From: Comamonas sp. JUb58 | GTDB taxonomy: Bacteria > Pseudomonadota > Gammaproteobacteria > Burkholderiales > Burkholderiaceae_C | Reading direction: 5' to 3' | Assembly (NCBI RefSeq): GCF_004364775.1 | Contig: NZ_SOAL01000005.1 | Location: 62,001 to 126,000 of the forward strand | DNA: 64,000 bases | Shown: positions 44,152 to 51,773 of the stretch, one piece after another | Layout of the letters: each line of letters begins with the position of its first letter | Position numbering within the stretch: the first letter of the stretch is position 1 | The notes under the pieces: model-generated | Databases searched by the model: none | What the model saw: the letters and a program-made list of their open reading frames with translations, nothing else | Told to the model about the DNA's origin: nothing | Position numbers and translations under genes: made by a program

Positions 44152-44937
44152 TTAACGCAGCAACACCGGCGCAGACGCCAGGCCGCTGCGCTGCATGAAC
44201 AGCAAGGCGGAATCCACCGTTGCCGTTTCGATATGGCCGGCAAAGCGCTTTTCCGGCGGGTGGTCGTCAAAGGCGATGTTGGCGCGCGTCATGCGCCCGC
44301 CCAGCCGAGTCATCGCACCAATGCGTAAATCGCTGGGCTGGTAGCCCTGCAGCTGCAACCAGGCCTGCGCCTGGCCCCGGTCGTGCACGGTTTGCGGCGC
44401 CATCGCCTGGGCCAATGTCTCCAGCGCCCACTGGTTGCTTTGCTGGTAACGCTGGCTCCAGGGATAGGCCAGCATGCTGTAGCGCGGCTCATGCAGCTGC
44501 AAGGGCTGTGCGTTGGCCGACAGCGCCAGCAGCAGCTTTTGCTGCACCTCCTTGGTCGGCAGCACCATCACCGCCTGGTAGCGCCACATATCGTCCAGAA
44601 AGAACTCACCCAGGCCCTGGCGGTAGACATGGGAAGCGGCGGTGCCGCAGTCATTGAGCTTGTGCACCACACGCCAGGCGCCGGTGGCCGATTTGTAGGC
44701 CCAGCCCATGTGCGAAAACTGCAGCTGGTACTTGCGCAGATCCTGGCCCTGGCGGCCCAGCAACACCACCTGCGCGCCGCTGGCATCCAGCGTCTGCGCC
44801 ACGTTTTGCGCCAGGTTCAGGCTCTGGCGCACGCTGTCGAGCGTGGGCTTTTGCGGCTCGCAGCTGCGGCCTGCCTGGGCGGCCGTGGCGGCCAGCAGTG
44901 CAGCGGCCACCAGGCTGAAGCGTAAAGAGGTCAACAT
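44152..44937 (-). CDS. DUF2145 domain secreted protein
   Basis: 261 residues with an N-terminal signal peptide (about 1-22, ending AAQA). The rest matches the DUF2145 pattern: SHMGWAYKSATGAWRVVHKLNDCGTAASHVYRQGLGEFFLDD, then YQQSNQWALETLAQAM. Function unknown; some members neighbour NlpC-type or hydrolase genes. It is the last gene of a three-gene operon (YiaAB, small secreted protein, DUF2145). The ATG at 44937 has GGGGAG upstream. Confidence 0.83.
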   Translation of the reverse strand: MLTSLRFSLVAAALLAATAAQAGRSCEPQKPTLDSVRQSLNLAQNVAQTLDASGAQVVLLGRQGQDLRKYQLQFSHMGWAYKSATGAWRVVHKLNDCGTAASHVYRQGLGEFFLDDMWRYQAVMVLPTKEVQQKLLLALSANAQPLQLHEPRYSMLAYPWSQRYQQSNQWALETLAQAMAPQTVHDRGQAQAWLQLQGYQPSDLRIGAMTRLGGRMTRANIAFDDHPPEKRFAGHIETATVDSALLFMQRSGLASAPVLLR

Positions 44938-44953
44938 GGCAGGTCTCCCCTGT

Positions 44954-45430
44954 TCACAAGCGCTCGTTGTAGAGCAGCGCCTTACCCACCGCATTGGGGA
45001 TAAAGGCAATCACCTCGCCAGTGGCTGACAGCAGCACGCCGGCCCCCACCACGCTGACGAGGATGGCCGTGCCCACACCGGCAGCGCTGGCGCCCAATGC
45101 GCCAGCCGACAGCTCAATGCTGGCCGCTGCCCCGTCCGATGCGCTCTCCAGCAGCCATACCGTTCCCTTGGCCGATGCCTGCACGCCCTTGACGATGAGC
45201 TGGGCCCCATCGACCGACAGTGCGACCGGAAGGGCGACCACGCTGGTCGATGCACCCACCGAGGCCGCCGTGCCGACAACCACCGATGCAATCGGCAGCG
45301 CCGAGAGCATCAGCGAGGCATCGCTTTGCGCCCGGGCGGCCGGGGCGGTGGCCAAACCCAGCACCAGGGCGGTGCTGGCCAGGGTGGCAGCAGCGCGGAG
45401 CTGCCATTTGCGGAAAGTAAGACTGAACAT
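44954..45430 (-). CDS. Small secreted or membrane protein of unknown function
   Basis: 158 residues. N-terminal signal peptide (about 1-33, ending AARA). The mature part is strongly hydrophobic with Ala/Gly/Ser/Val runs (LPIASVVVGTAASVGAS, ELSAGALGASAAGVG, ILVSVVGAGVLLS) and could be one or two membrane hairpins or a self-assembling protein. No family recognised. The ATG at 45430 has GGGAG six bases upstream. It lies 16 bp before the DUF2145 gene and is likely co-transcribed with it. Confidence 0.72.
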   Translation of the reverse strand: MFSLTFRKWQLRAAATLASTALVLGLATAPAARAQSDASLMLSALPIASVVVGTAASVGASTSVVALPVALSVDGAQLIVKGVQASAKGTVWLLESASDGAAASIELSAGALGASAAGVGTAILVSVVGAGVLLSATGEVIAFIPNAVGKALLYNERL

Positions 45431-45468
45431 GTGCTGCTCCCGGGTTGGCTGCATCATCCGATGGGCGC

Positions 45469-45969
45469 TCACAGGCGCTCCTGGGGGTTGCCCACGTCCT
45501 GGTCGCGGGGGGCGCTGCGCATGCTGCGAGCATGGTGGATGGCGCTGGCCAGGTCCGATTCATGCTTGTCACGCAGCATCTTGGCCAGGGTGAAGGCGGT
45601 GGTGATCATGTACATCCAGCTCACGCCCAGAAAGGCCTTGTAGGTGGGGTTGATGTTCATGCCCAGCAGGCCCCAGCCGGTCAGGCCCATCGCAATCGCA
45701 AAACCACCCCAGACCACAAAGCGCCACATGGGCGTGTCGCCTGCCGCCTGGCTGCTGTCCGCTTGCTTGTCCCGCACGAACTTGGCCAGCACAAAGGCGG
45801 CCGAGAGGCAGAACATATAGCCCATGACCATGAACGCCTGCTCCAGGTGTTGCCCTGGCAGCCAGGCCAGGCCGATCGCGCACATCGAGATCGCTATACC
45901 GAACGAGATCCACACCTGGTATTGCCATGCACGGGTGTCACGCTGAACAGGGTTGAAGGACTGAGACAT
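45469..45969 (-). CDS. YiaA/YiaB-type inner-membrane protein (tandem domain)
   Basis: 166 residues, four membrane helices in two repeats of a YiaAB two-helix unit. The first is WQYQVWISFGIAISMCAIG to FVLAKFVRDK, the second WRFVVWGGFAIAMGLTGWG to FTLAKMLRDK. The end of each repeat carries AK-[FM]-[VL]-RDK, showing internal duplication. Function unknown. The ATG at 45969 starts the conserved N-terminus. It is the first gene of the small operon. Confidence 0.86.
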   Translation of the reverse strand: MSQSFNPVQRDTRAWQYQVWISFGIAISMCAIGLAWLPGQHLEQAFMVMGYMFCLSAAFVLAKFVRDKQADSSQAAGDTPMWRFVVWGGFAIAMGLTGWGLLGMNINPTYKAFLGVSWMYMITTAFTLAKMLRDKHESDLASAIHHARSMRSAPRDQDVGNPQERL

Positions 45970-46194
45970 GGTGGGTCGGAGCAACAAGGCCCCGCTTTGG
46001 TTGAACACGGCGCCATCATGCGGTCAGGCGGCAGCGCCAGCATCCCTGTTTAATGCCGGTAGCAGTTTTCAACGAAACAGGTATCGCACAGCAATACTTT
46101 TGCGCACAGCCTGTGTCGCCTGGCCTTGCGCCTGGGCGACGCTTCCGTGGCATGATTCCCAGCATCCAATCCAAGACCTAGACAGGAGACCACC

Positions 46195-48834
46195 GTGCGC
46201 CAGCCGCCCCACCATTTGCCCGCCACCCCGCATGCTGACCCGGCCGAACTGGCCGAGTGGTGCGATGCCTTCGATGGACTGCTGGCGGCCTATGGCTCGG
46301 CGCAGGGCAAGGAGCAGGCCGCCGCGCTGCTCGATGCGCTGCTGGCCCACGCCCGCAAGCGCCATGTGGCCTGGAAGCCCTCGGGCAACACGCCCTATGT
46401 CAACACCGTCACGGTGGATGAACAGCCGCCCTACCCTGGCGATGTGGAGCTGGAGAAAAAGCTCTCGGCCATCCTGCGCTGGAACGCGCTGGCCATGGTG
46501 GTGCGTGCCAATGCCGCGCATGGCGAGCTGGGCGGCCACATAGCCAGCTATGCCTCGGCGGCCGATCTGTTCGAGACCGGCTTCAACCATTTCTTCCGCG
46601 CCGATGATGGCCACCAGGCCGCCGACCTGGTGTACTTCCAGCCGCACTCCTCTCCCGGCGTCTATGCCCGCGCCTTTCTCGAAGGGCGCCTGGGCGAAGA
46701 GAACCTGGCGCACTACCGGCAGGAGCTGGTGGCCGCCAGCCAGGGCATCCAGGGCCTGTGCTCCTACCCGCATCCCTATCTGATGCCCGAGTTCTGGCAG
46801 TTCCCCACCGGCTCGATGGGCATCGGCCCGATCAATGCCATCTACCAGGCGCGCTTCATGCGCTACCTGGCCGACCGGGGCCTGAACGACACCGCCGGCC
46901 GCAAGGTCTGGGGCTTTTTTGGCGATGGCGAGATGGACGAGCCCGAGTCCATCGCCGCCCTCACGCTGGCCGCACGCGAGGGGCTGGACAACTGCATCTT
47001 CGTCATCAACTGCAACCTGCAGCGGCTCGACGGCCCGGTGCGCGGCAATGGCCGCATCATCGATGAGCTGGAGGCGCTGTTCAGCGGCGCGGGCTGGAAC
47101 GTGGTCAAGTGCCTCTGGGGATCGGAGTGGGATGCGCTGCTGGCGCGCGACCACAGCCATGTGCTGGCCCGCACCTTTGCGCGCACCGTCGATGGCGAGT
47201 TCCAGACCCTGTCCGCCAACGATGGCGCTTTCAACCGCGAGCATTTCTTCAACCAGAGCCCCGAGCTGGCCGCGCTGGTGGCCCACCTGTCCGACAGCGA
47301 TATCGACCGCCTGCGCCGGGGCGGCCATGACCCGGTCAAGATCCATGCCGCCTTTGCCAGCGCCGCTGCGCACAGCGGCCAACCCACCGTGGTGCTGGCC
47401 AAGACCATGAAAGGCTATGGCATGGGCAGCATTGGCCAGGGCCGCATGACATCGCACCAGCAAAAGAAGCTGGGCGCCGAGGACCTGCTGGCCTTCCGCG
47501 ACCGCTTCAACCTGCCGCTGAGCGATGCCCAGGCCACCTCGGCCGCCTTCCTCAAGCCGGCCGATGGCAGCGCCGAGATGCGCTACCTGCTGGCGCGCCG
47601 CCAGGCGCTGGGCGGTTTTTTGCCGGCGCGCAAAGGCCAGGCCACACCGGTGGCCGTGCCCGATCTGCAGGCGACGGCCGGCTTTGCGCTGCAGGCCGAG
47701 GGCAAGGCGATGAGCACCACGATGGCCTTTGTGCGACAGCTGGGCAACCTGCTCAAGGACGCAACCCTGGGCCCGCGCATCGTGCCCATCGTGGCCGATG
47801 AGGCGCGCACCTTCGGCATGGCCGGGCTGTTCCGCCAGGTGGGCATCTATGCGCCGTTTGGCCAGCTCTACCAGCCCGAGGACAATGCCTCGATGCTGCT
47901 CTACCGCGAAGACAGCAGCGGCCAGATTCTGGAAGAAGGCATCAGCGAGGCGGGCGCGCTGTCGTCCTGGACGGCGGCCGCCACCAGCTACAGCACCCAT
48001 GGCACGGCCATGCTGCCCTTCTTCATCTTCTACAGCATGTTCGGCTTCCAGCGCGTGGGCGATTTGATCTGGGCCGCCGCCGACCAGCGCGCACGCGGCT
48101 TCCTGATTGGTGCCACCTCCGGCCGCACCACCCTGGGCGGCGAAGGCCTGCAGCACCAGGATGGCAGCAGCCTGCTGAGCGCCTCCACGGTGCCCAACTG
48201 CAAGAGCTATGACCCGGCCTTTGCCGGCGAGCTGGCGGTCATCATCGACCATGGCATGCAGCGCATGCTGCAGGAGCAGCGGGACGAGTTCTTCTACATC
48301 ACCGTCACCAACGAAAACGTGGCCAACCCCAGCCTGCCGCCGGAGGCCCATGAAGGGGTCATCCGCGGCATGTACCGGCTGCAGAGCGGCCCTGCGCACA
48401 GCGCGCGCCGGGTGCAACTGCTGGGCAGCGGCGCGATCATGGGCGAGGTGCTCAAGGCAGCGGCCATTTTGGAGCGCGAGCATGGCGTGGCGGCCGATGT
48501 CTGGAGTGTCACCAGCTATGCCGAGCTGGCCCGGGATGGCGAGGCCCAGTTGGAGCGCTGGCGCGCCGGTGACGCGAGTGCGCCCAGCTGGTTTGCGCAG
48601 CAGCTCGAAGCCTCGCAAGGCCCGATCATTGCCGCCAGCGACTATGTGCGTGCGCTGCCCGAGCTGGTACGCGCCCACCTGCCCACCGACGAGCGTGGTC
48701 TGCCGCGCCAGCATTACTACACCTTGGGCACGGACGGCTTTGGCCGCAGCGATTCGCGCGCCGCACTGCGCCAGCATTTTGCGGTCGATGCGGCAGCCAT
48801 CGTGCAGACCTATCTGCGCAGCCAGCCCGCCTGA
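46195..48834 (+). CDS. Homodimeric pyruvate dehydrogenase-type E1 component (orphan, possible 2-oxobutyrate E1)
   Basis: 879 residues, similar in length to E. coli AceE (887). The thiamine diphosphate motif GDGEMDEPES to NCNLQRLDGPV, the N-terminal PYVNTVTVDEQPPYPGD, FNHFFRADDG, and C-terminal transketolase-like LLGSGAIMGEVLKAA are typical. GTG at 46195 is preceded by AGGAGACC. No aceF or lpd gene is adjacent, unlike the usual operon. It may be a second E1, as in the MdeB-type enzyme of methionine catabolism that uses 2-oxobutyrate. A perfect terminator follows. Confidence 0.88.
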   Translation: MRQPPHHLPATPHADPAELAEWCDAFDGLLAAYGSAQGKEQAAALLDALLAHARKRHVAWKPSGNTPYVNTVTVDEQPPYPGDVELEKKLSAILRWNALAMVVRANAAHGELGGHIASYASAADLFETGFNHFFRADDGHQAADLVYFQPHSSPGVYARAFLEGRLGEENLAHYRQELVAASQGIQGLCSYPHPYLMPEFWQFPTGSMGIGPINAIYQARFMRYLADRGLNDTAGRKVWGFFGDGEMDEPESIAALTLAAREGLDNCIFVINCNLQRLDGPVRGNGRIIDELEALFSGAGWNVVKCLWGSEWDALLARDHSHVLARTFARTVDGEFQTLSANDGAFNREHFFNQSPELAALVAHLSDSDIDRLRRGGHDPVKIHAAFASAAAHSGQPTVVLAKTMKGYGMGSIGQGRMTSHQQKKLGAEDLLAFRDRFNLPLSDAQATSAAFLKPADGSAEMRYLLARRQALGGFLPARKGQATPVAVPDLQATAGFALQAEGKAMSTTMAFVRQLGNLLKDATLGPRIVPIVADEARTFGMAGLFRQVGIYAPFGQLYQPEDNASMLLYREDSSGQILEEGISEAGALSSWTAAATSYSTHGTAMLPFFIFYSMFGFQRVGDLIWAAADQRARGFLIGATSGRTTLGGEGLQHQDGSSLLSASTVPNCKSYDPAFAGELAVIIDHGMQRMLQEQRDEFFYITVTNENVANPSLPPEAHEGVIRGMYRLQSGPAHSARRVQLLGSGAIMGEVLKAAAILEREHGVAADVWSVTSYAELARDGEAQLERWRAGDASAPSWFAQQLEASQGPIIAASDYVRALPELVRAHLPTDERGLPRQHYYTLGTDGFGRSDSRAALRQHFAVDAAAIVQTYLRSQPA

Positions 48835-48913
48835 GCCTTTTGCCCAAGGGGGTGCGCAAAAAAGCCAAGCCAGTGTGCACAAGCGCCCAGGTCGGTGCAA
48901 AACTCCTGATTTG

Positions 48914-48956
48914 ATAGCTGCCCGTGCTTTGAAGCAAAGCACGGGCAGCTATTTTT
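48914..48956 (+). terminator. Terminator with perfect 18-bp stem after the E1 gene
   Basis: 18 perfect pairs (48914-48931 with 48935-48952), three-base loop AAG, then a T run. The TGATAGCTGCC / GGCAGCTA core resembles short intergenic palindromes of Comamonadaceae, so it may be a dispersed element recruited as a terminator. Confidence 0.85.
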
Positions 48957-49098
48957 ATGCCAAGTCGGTTGCATGGCAGCGGGTACACAGCGGGCGGCCA
49001 GCGCGTGGTTGCCCCAATACCGCCCGGCGCTGTGCATGCCAGTATCTGTGCCATGCGGCTGCCGCATTGAGATAACACCATAAACATCAGGAGCAACT

Positions 49099-50304
49099 AT
49101 GCAACGCACTCGCCTGGCGCAGGCCTTGGCCACCTTGGGTCTGCTCGGCTTGACCGCCGCCATGGGTACCGCCCATGCACAGGACAAGGTCAAGATCGGC
49201 TACATCTCCGACATGTCCAGCCTCTACGCCGACGTCGAAGGCAAGGGCGGCGCCACCGCCATCCAGATGGCCATTGACGATTTTGGCGGCAAGGTGCTGG
49301 GCAAGCCGATCGAGCTGCTGAGCGTTGACCACCAGAACAAGGCCGACATCGCTGCCAGCAAGGCCCGCGAATGGATCGATACCCAGAACCTGACGATGAT
49401 CTTCAGCGGCACCAACTCGGGCACCGCACTGGCGCTGGCCAAGGTGGCCGATGAGAAAAAGCGCGTGATGATCAACAACGGTGCGGGCACCTCAGCGCTG
49501 ACCAATGAGGCCTGCACGCCTTACACCATCCACTACGCTTATGACACCGTGGCGCTGTCCAAGGGTGCGGCAGGCGCCATCGTCGAGGGCGGTGGCAAGA
49601 ACTGGTTCTTTCTGACGGCCGACTACGCTTTTGGCCATGCGATGGAAGCCGATGCCACCAAGGTCATCAAGGCCAAGGGCGGTTCCGTGGCTGCTGCCGT
49701 GCGCCACCCGCTCAATGCCTCCGACTTCTCGTCCTTCCTGCTGCAGGCGCAAAGCTCCAAGGCCCAGGTGCTGGCCCTGGCCAATGCCGGTGGCGACACC
49801 ATCAACGCCATCAAGGCCGCCAAGGAATTCGGCATCGACAAGACGATGAAGATCGCGCCGCTGCTGGTCTTCTACAGCGACATCCACAGCCTGGGCCTGA
49901 AGAACACCGCCGGCATGCAGTTCGTCACCAGCTGGTACTGGGACATGAATGACGCCTCGCGCAAATTTGCCGATGCCTACATGAAGAAGACCCAGCGCCG
50001 CCCCACCGAGATCCAGGCCGCCGACTACTCGGCCACGATGAACTACCTCAAGGCCGTGCAGGCCGCCGGCACCACCGATGCCGACAAGGTGATGGAAACC
50101 TGGCGCGGCATGAAGATGGACGACTTCTTTGGCTCGGGCACCTTGCGCGCCGATGGCAGCTACATCCATGACATGTACCTGGTCCAGGTCAAGACGCCGC
50201 AGGAATCCAAGGGCACCTGGGACTACTACAAGATCGTCAAGAAGCTGCCAGGTGACGAGGTCTTCACGACCAAGGAAGAAACCAAGTGCGCGCTGTGGAA
50301 GTGA
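49099..50304 (+). CDS. Branched-chain-type ABC transporter substrate-binding protein (orphan)
   Basis: 401 residues. Signal peptide about 1-27 (ending AHAQ). Mature protein is a Peripla_BP_6 receptor (IGYISDMSSLYADVEGKGG, IELLSVDHQNKADIAASKA, FLTADYAFGHAMEADATKV, LKAVQAAGTTDADKVMETW). No permease or ATPase genes lie beside it, so it presumably feeds a transporter encoded elsewhere. Cargo unknown; similar proteins serve urea, amide or aromatic acid uptake. A clean terminator follows 23 bp later. Confidence 0.88.
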   Translation: MQRTRLAQALATLGLLGLTAAMGTAHAQDKVKIGYISDMSSLYADVEGKGGATAIQMAIDDFGGKVLGKPIELLSVDHQNKADIAASKAREWIDTQNLTMIFSGTNSGTALALAKVADEKKRVMINNGAGTSALTNEACTPYTIHYAYDTVALSKGAAGAIVEGGGKNWFFLTADYAFGHAMEADATKVIKAKGGSVAAAVRHPLNASDFSSFLLQAQSSKAQVLALANAGGDTINAIKAAKEFGIDKTMKIAPLLVFYSDIHSLGLKNTAGMQFVTSWYWDMNDASRKFADAYMKKTQRRPTEIQAADYSATMNYLKAVQAAGTTDADKVMETWRGMKMDDFFGSGTLRADGSYIHDMYLVQVKTPQESKGTWDYYKIVKKLPGDEVFTTKEETKCALWK

Positions 50305-50326
50305 TCTGAGCCCAGCCCCCACCACG

Positions 50327-50352
50327 ATGCCTGGCGATGCCAGGCATTTTTC
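50327..50352 (+). terminator. Rho-independent terminator
   Basis: A perfect 9-bp stem (50327-50335 with 50339-50347), loop GAT, followed by five T. It ends the binding-protein transcript. Confidence 0.88.
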
Positions 50353-50452
50353 TTGCATGGACACGGCGGCCCCAAGGCGCTACAAGCCTTGTCACAGGCT
50401 GTTTTTTATCGTCCTCCATAATGGGCCTGCCATCCGTAGAAAAGGAAATCCT

Positions 50453-51358
50453 ATGTCCCAGACTCCCAATGCCGATTTCGACTCTCTTCTCCCGGGCCGC
50501 GCCACCATGGCCGGCAGCACCCGCCGCAGCGCCCTGCAAATGGCGTTGGGCGTGGGCTACGCCGCAGCGGCCGTGCCGGTGATGGCGCAGACGGCCATCA
50601 AGACCCCCGATGCCGGGCTGACGGCCGGCACCATCCAGTACACGGTCGATGGCTTCCAGGTCAGCGCCTACCGCGCAGCGCCTGCTGGCAAGACCAACCT
50701 GCCGGTGGTCCTGGTGATCCAGGAAATCTTTGGCGTGCACGACTACATCGCTGATACCTGCCGCCGCCTGGCCCAGCTCGGCTACCTGGCGATTGCGCCC
50801 GAACTGTTCGCGCGCCAGGGCGACCCACGCAAGTACACCGAGATCAGCCAGCTGCAAAGCGAACTGGTCAGCAAAGTGCCCGATGCCCAGGTCATCAAGG
50901 ACCTGGACGCCGCACTGGCCTGGGCCAAAGACAATGGCGGCGACACCAGCCGCGCCGGCATCACCGGTTTCTGCTGGGGTGGCCGCATCACCTGGCTGTA
51001 TGCCGCTACCGGCAAGGTCAAGGCCGGTGTCGCATGGTATGGCCGCCTGCAAGGCGCCGCCAACGAGCTGCAGCCCAAGCACCCCATCGACCTGAGCAGC
51101 GCGCTCAAGGCCCCTGTGCTCGGCCTCTACGGTGGCAAGGACCAGGGCATTCCGCTGGAATCGGTCGAAGCGATGAAGCAAAGCCTGCAAAAGGCGGGCG
51201 CTGCTGGCAATGCCGCTGCTGCGGCCTCCAGCTTCCATGTCTACCCGGAAGCGGGCCATGCCTTCCATGCCGACTACCGCCCCAGCTACCGCAAGGATGC
51301 GGCCGAGGACGGCTGGAAGCGCATGCAGGACTGGTTCAAGACGCATGGCGTGATCTAA
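50453..51358 (+). CDS. Dienelactone hydrolase family protein with Tat-type signal
   Basis: 301 residues. An N-terminal STRRSALQMALGVGYAAAAV stretch with twin Arg fits a Tat signal. The catalytic domain has the DLH triad: Cys in GFCWGGR, Asp in GGKDQGIP, His in GHAFHAD; an oxyanion stretch VIQEIFGVHDYI is also present. Classical DLHs open dienelactone in chlorocatechol degradation; this group of exported homologues is broader and the substrate is unclear. The ATG at 50453 has AAAGGA upstream. Terminator at 51386. Confidence 0.9.
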   Translation: MSQTPNADFDSLLPGRATMAGSTRRSALQMALGVGYAAAAVPVMAQTAIKTPDAGLTAGTIQYTVDGFQVSAYRAAPAGKTNLPVVLVIQEIFGVHDYIADTCRRLAQLGYLAIAPELFARQGDPRKYTEISQLQSELVSKVPDAQVIKDLDAALAWAKDNGGDTSRAGITGFCWGGRITWLYAATGKVKAGVAWYGRLQGAANELQPKHPIDLSSALKAPVLGLYGGKDQGIPLESVEAMKQSLQKAGAAGNAAAAASSFHVYPEAGHAFHADYRPSYRKDAAEDGWKRMQDWFKTHGVI

Positions 51359-51385
51359 AGCCGGATCAGCAGCTCAGTAAGACGA

Positions 51386-51424
51386 AACCCCTGCCAGCGC
51401 GGTATGTGCTGGCAGGGTTTTTTT
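51386..51424. terminator. Rho-independent terminator between convergent genes
   Basis: A 10-bp stem CCCTGCCAGC / GCTGGCAGGG with A/T-rich arms and seven T on the plus side; ends the dienelactone hydrolase transcript and may help stop the opposite one. Confidence 0.85.
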
Positions 51425-51451
51425 GCGTTGTACCGCAGCCAGTCGTGGGAT

Positions 51452-51745
51452 TTAGTTCGAGGGGTTGTCGCGCCAGAACAGGTCCCAGGGGTCCATTTCC
51501 TTGCCGTCGGGGAAGCGGCACAAGGTGTTCTTGCCCTTGGGCGTGTTGAGGATGGCGCCGCCCATCTGCACGCAGTAGGCCGATGCGGGGCTGCGCGGAC
51601 CGTCATAGACGGTGGCGCGTGTGAAAGCCTCCTTCTCTTCAGGGTCATGCAGCGGCTTCAGGCCCGAAGTACTGGTGCAGGCCGCCAGGGCGGACATGGC
51701 CACCAGGGCTGCCACGCTTTTGTACAGAATCGTTAGAGAGGTCAT
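51452..51745 (-). CDS. DUF333 (hemolysin-like) lipoprotein
   Basis: 97 residues. Lipobox LAAC after a 22-residue signal. The mature part has the DUF333 signature PASAYCVQMGGAILNTPKG, then LCRFPDGKEMDPWDLFWRDN. Some DUF333 members are heat-inducible hemolysin-like proteins; function here is unknown. The ATG at 51745 lacks a strong ribosome-binding site, but earlier starts would run into the neighbouring gene frame. Confidence 0.85.
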   Translation of the reverse strand: MTSLTILYKSVAALVAMSALAACTSTSGLKPLHDPEEKEAFTRATVYDGPRSPASAYCVQMGGAILNTPKGKNTLCRFPDGKEMDPWDLFWRDNPSN

Positions 51746-51773
51746 CACAAAGCCATTCGTTGTCCAGCCTGCA

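Noticed and set aside
46069..48942. 957-residue open frame antisense to the E1 gene
   Set aside because: Mirror image of a strongly conserved gene; no recognisable domains.
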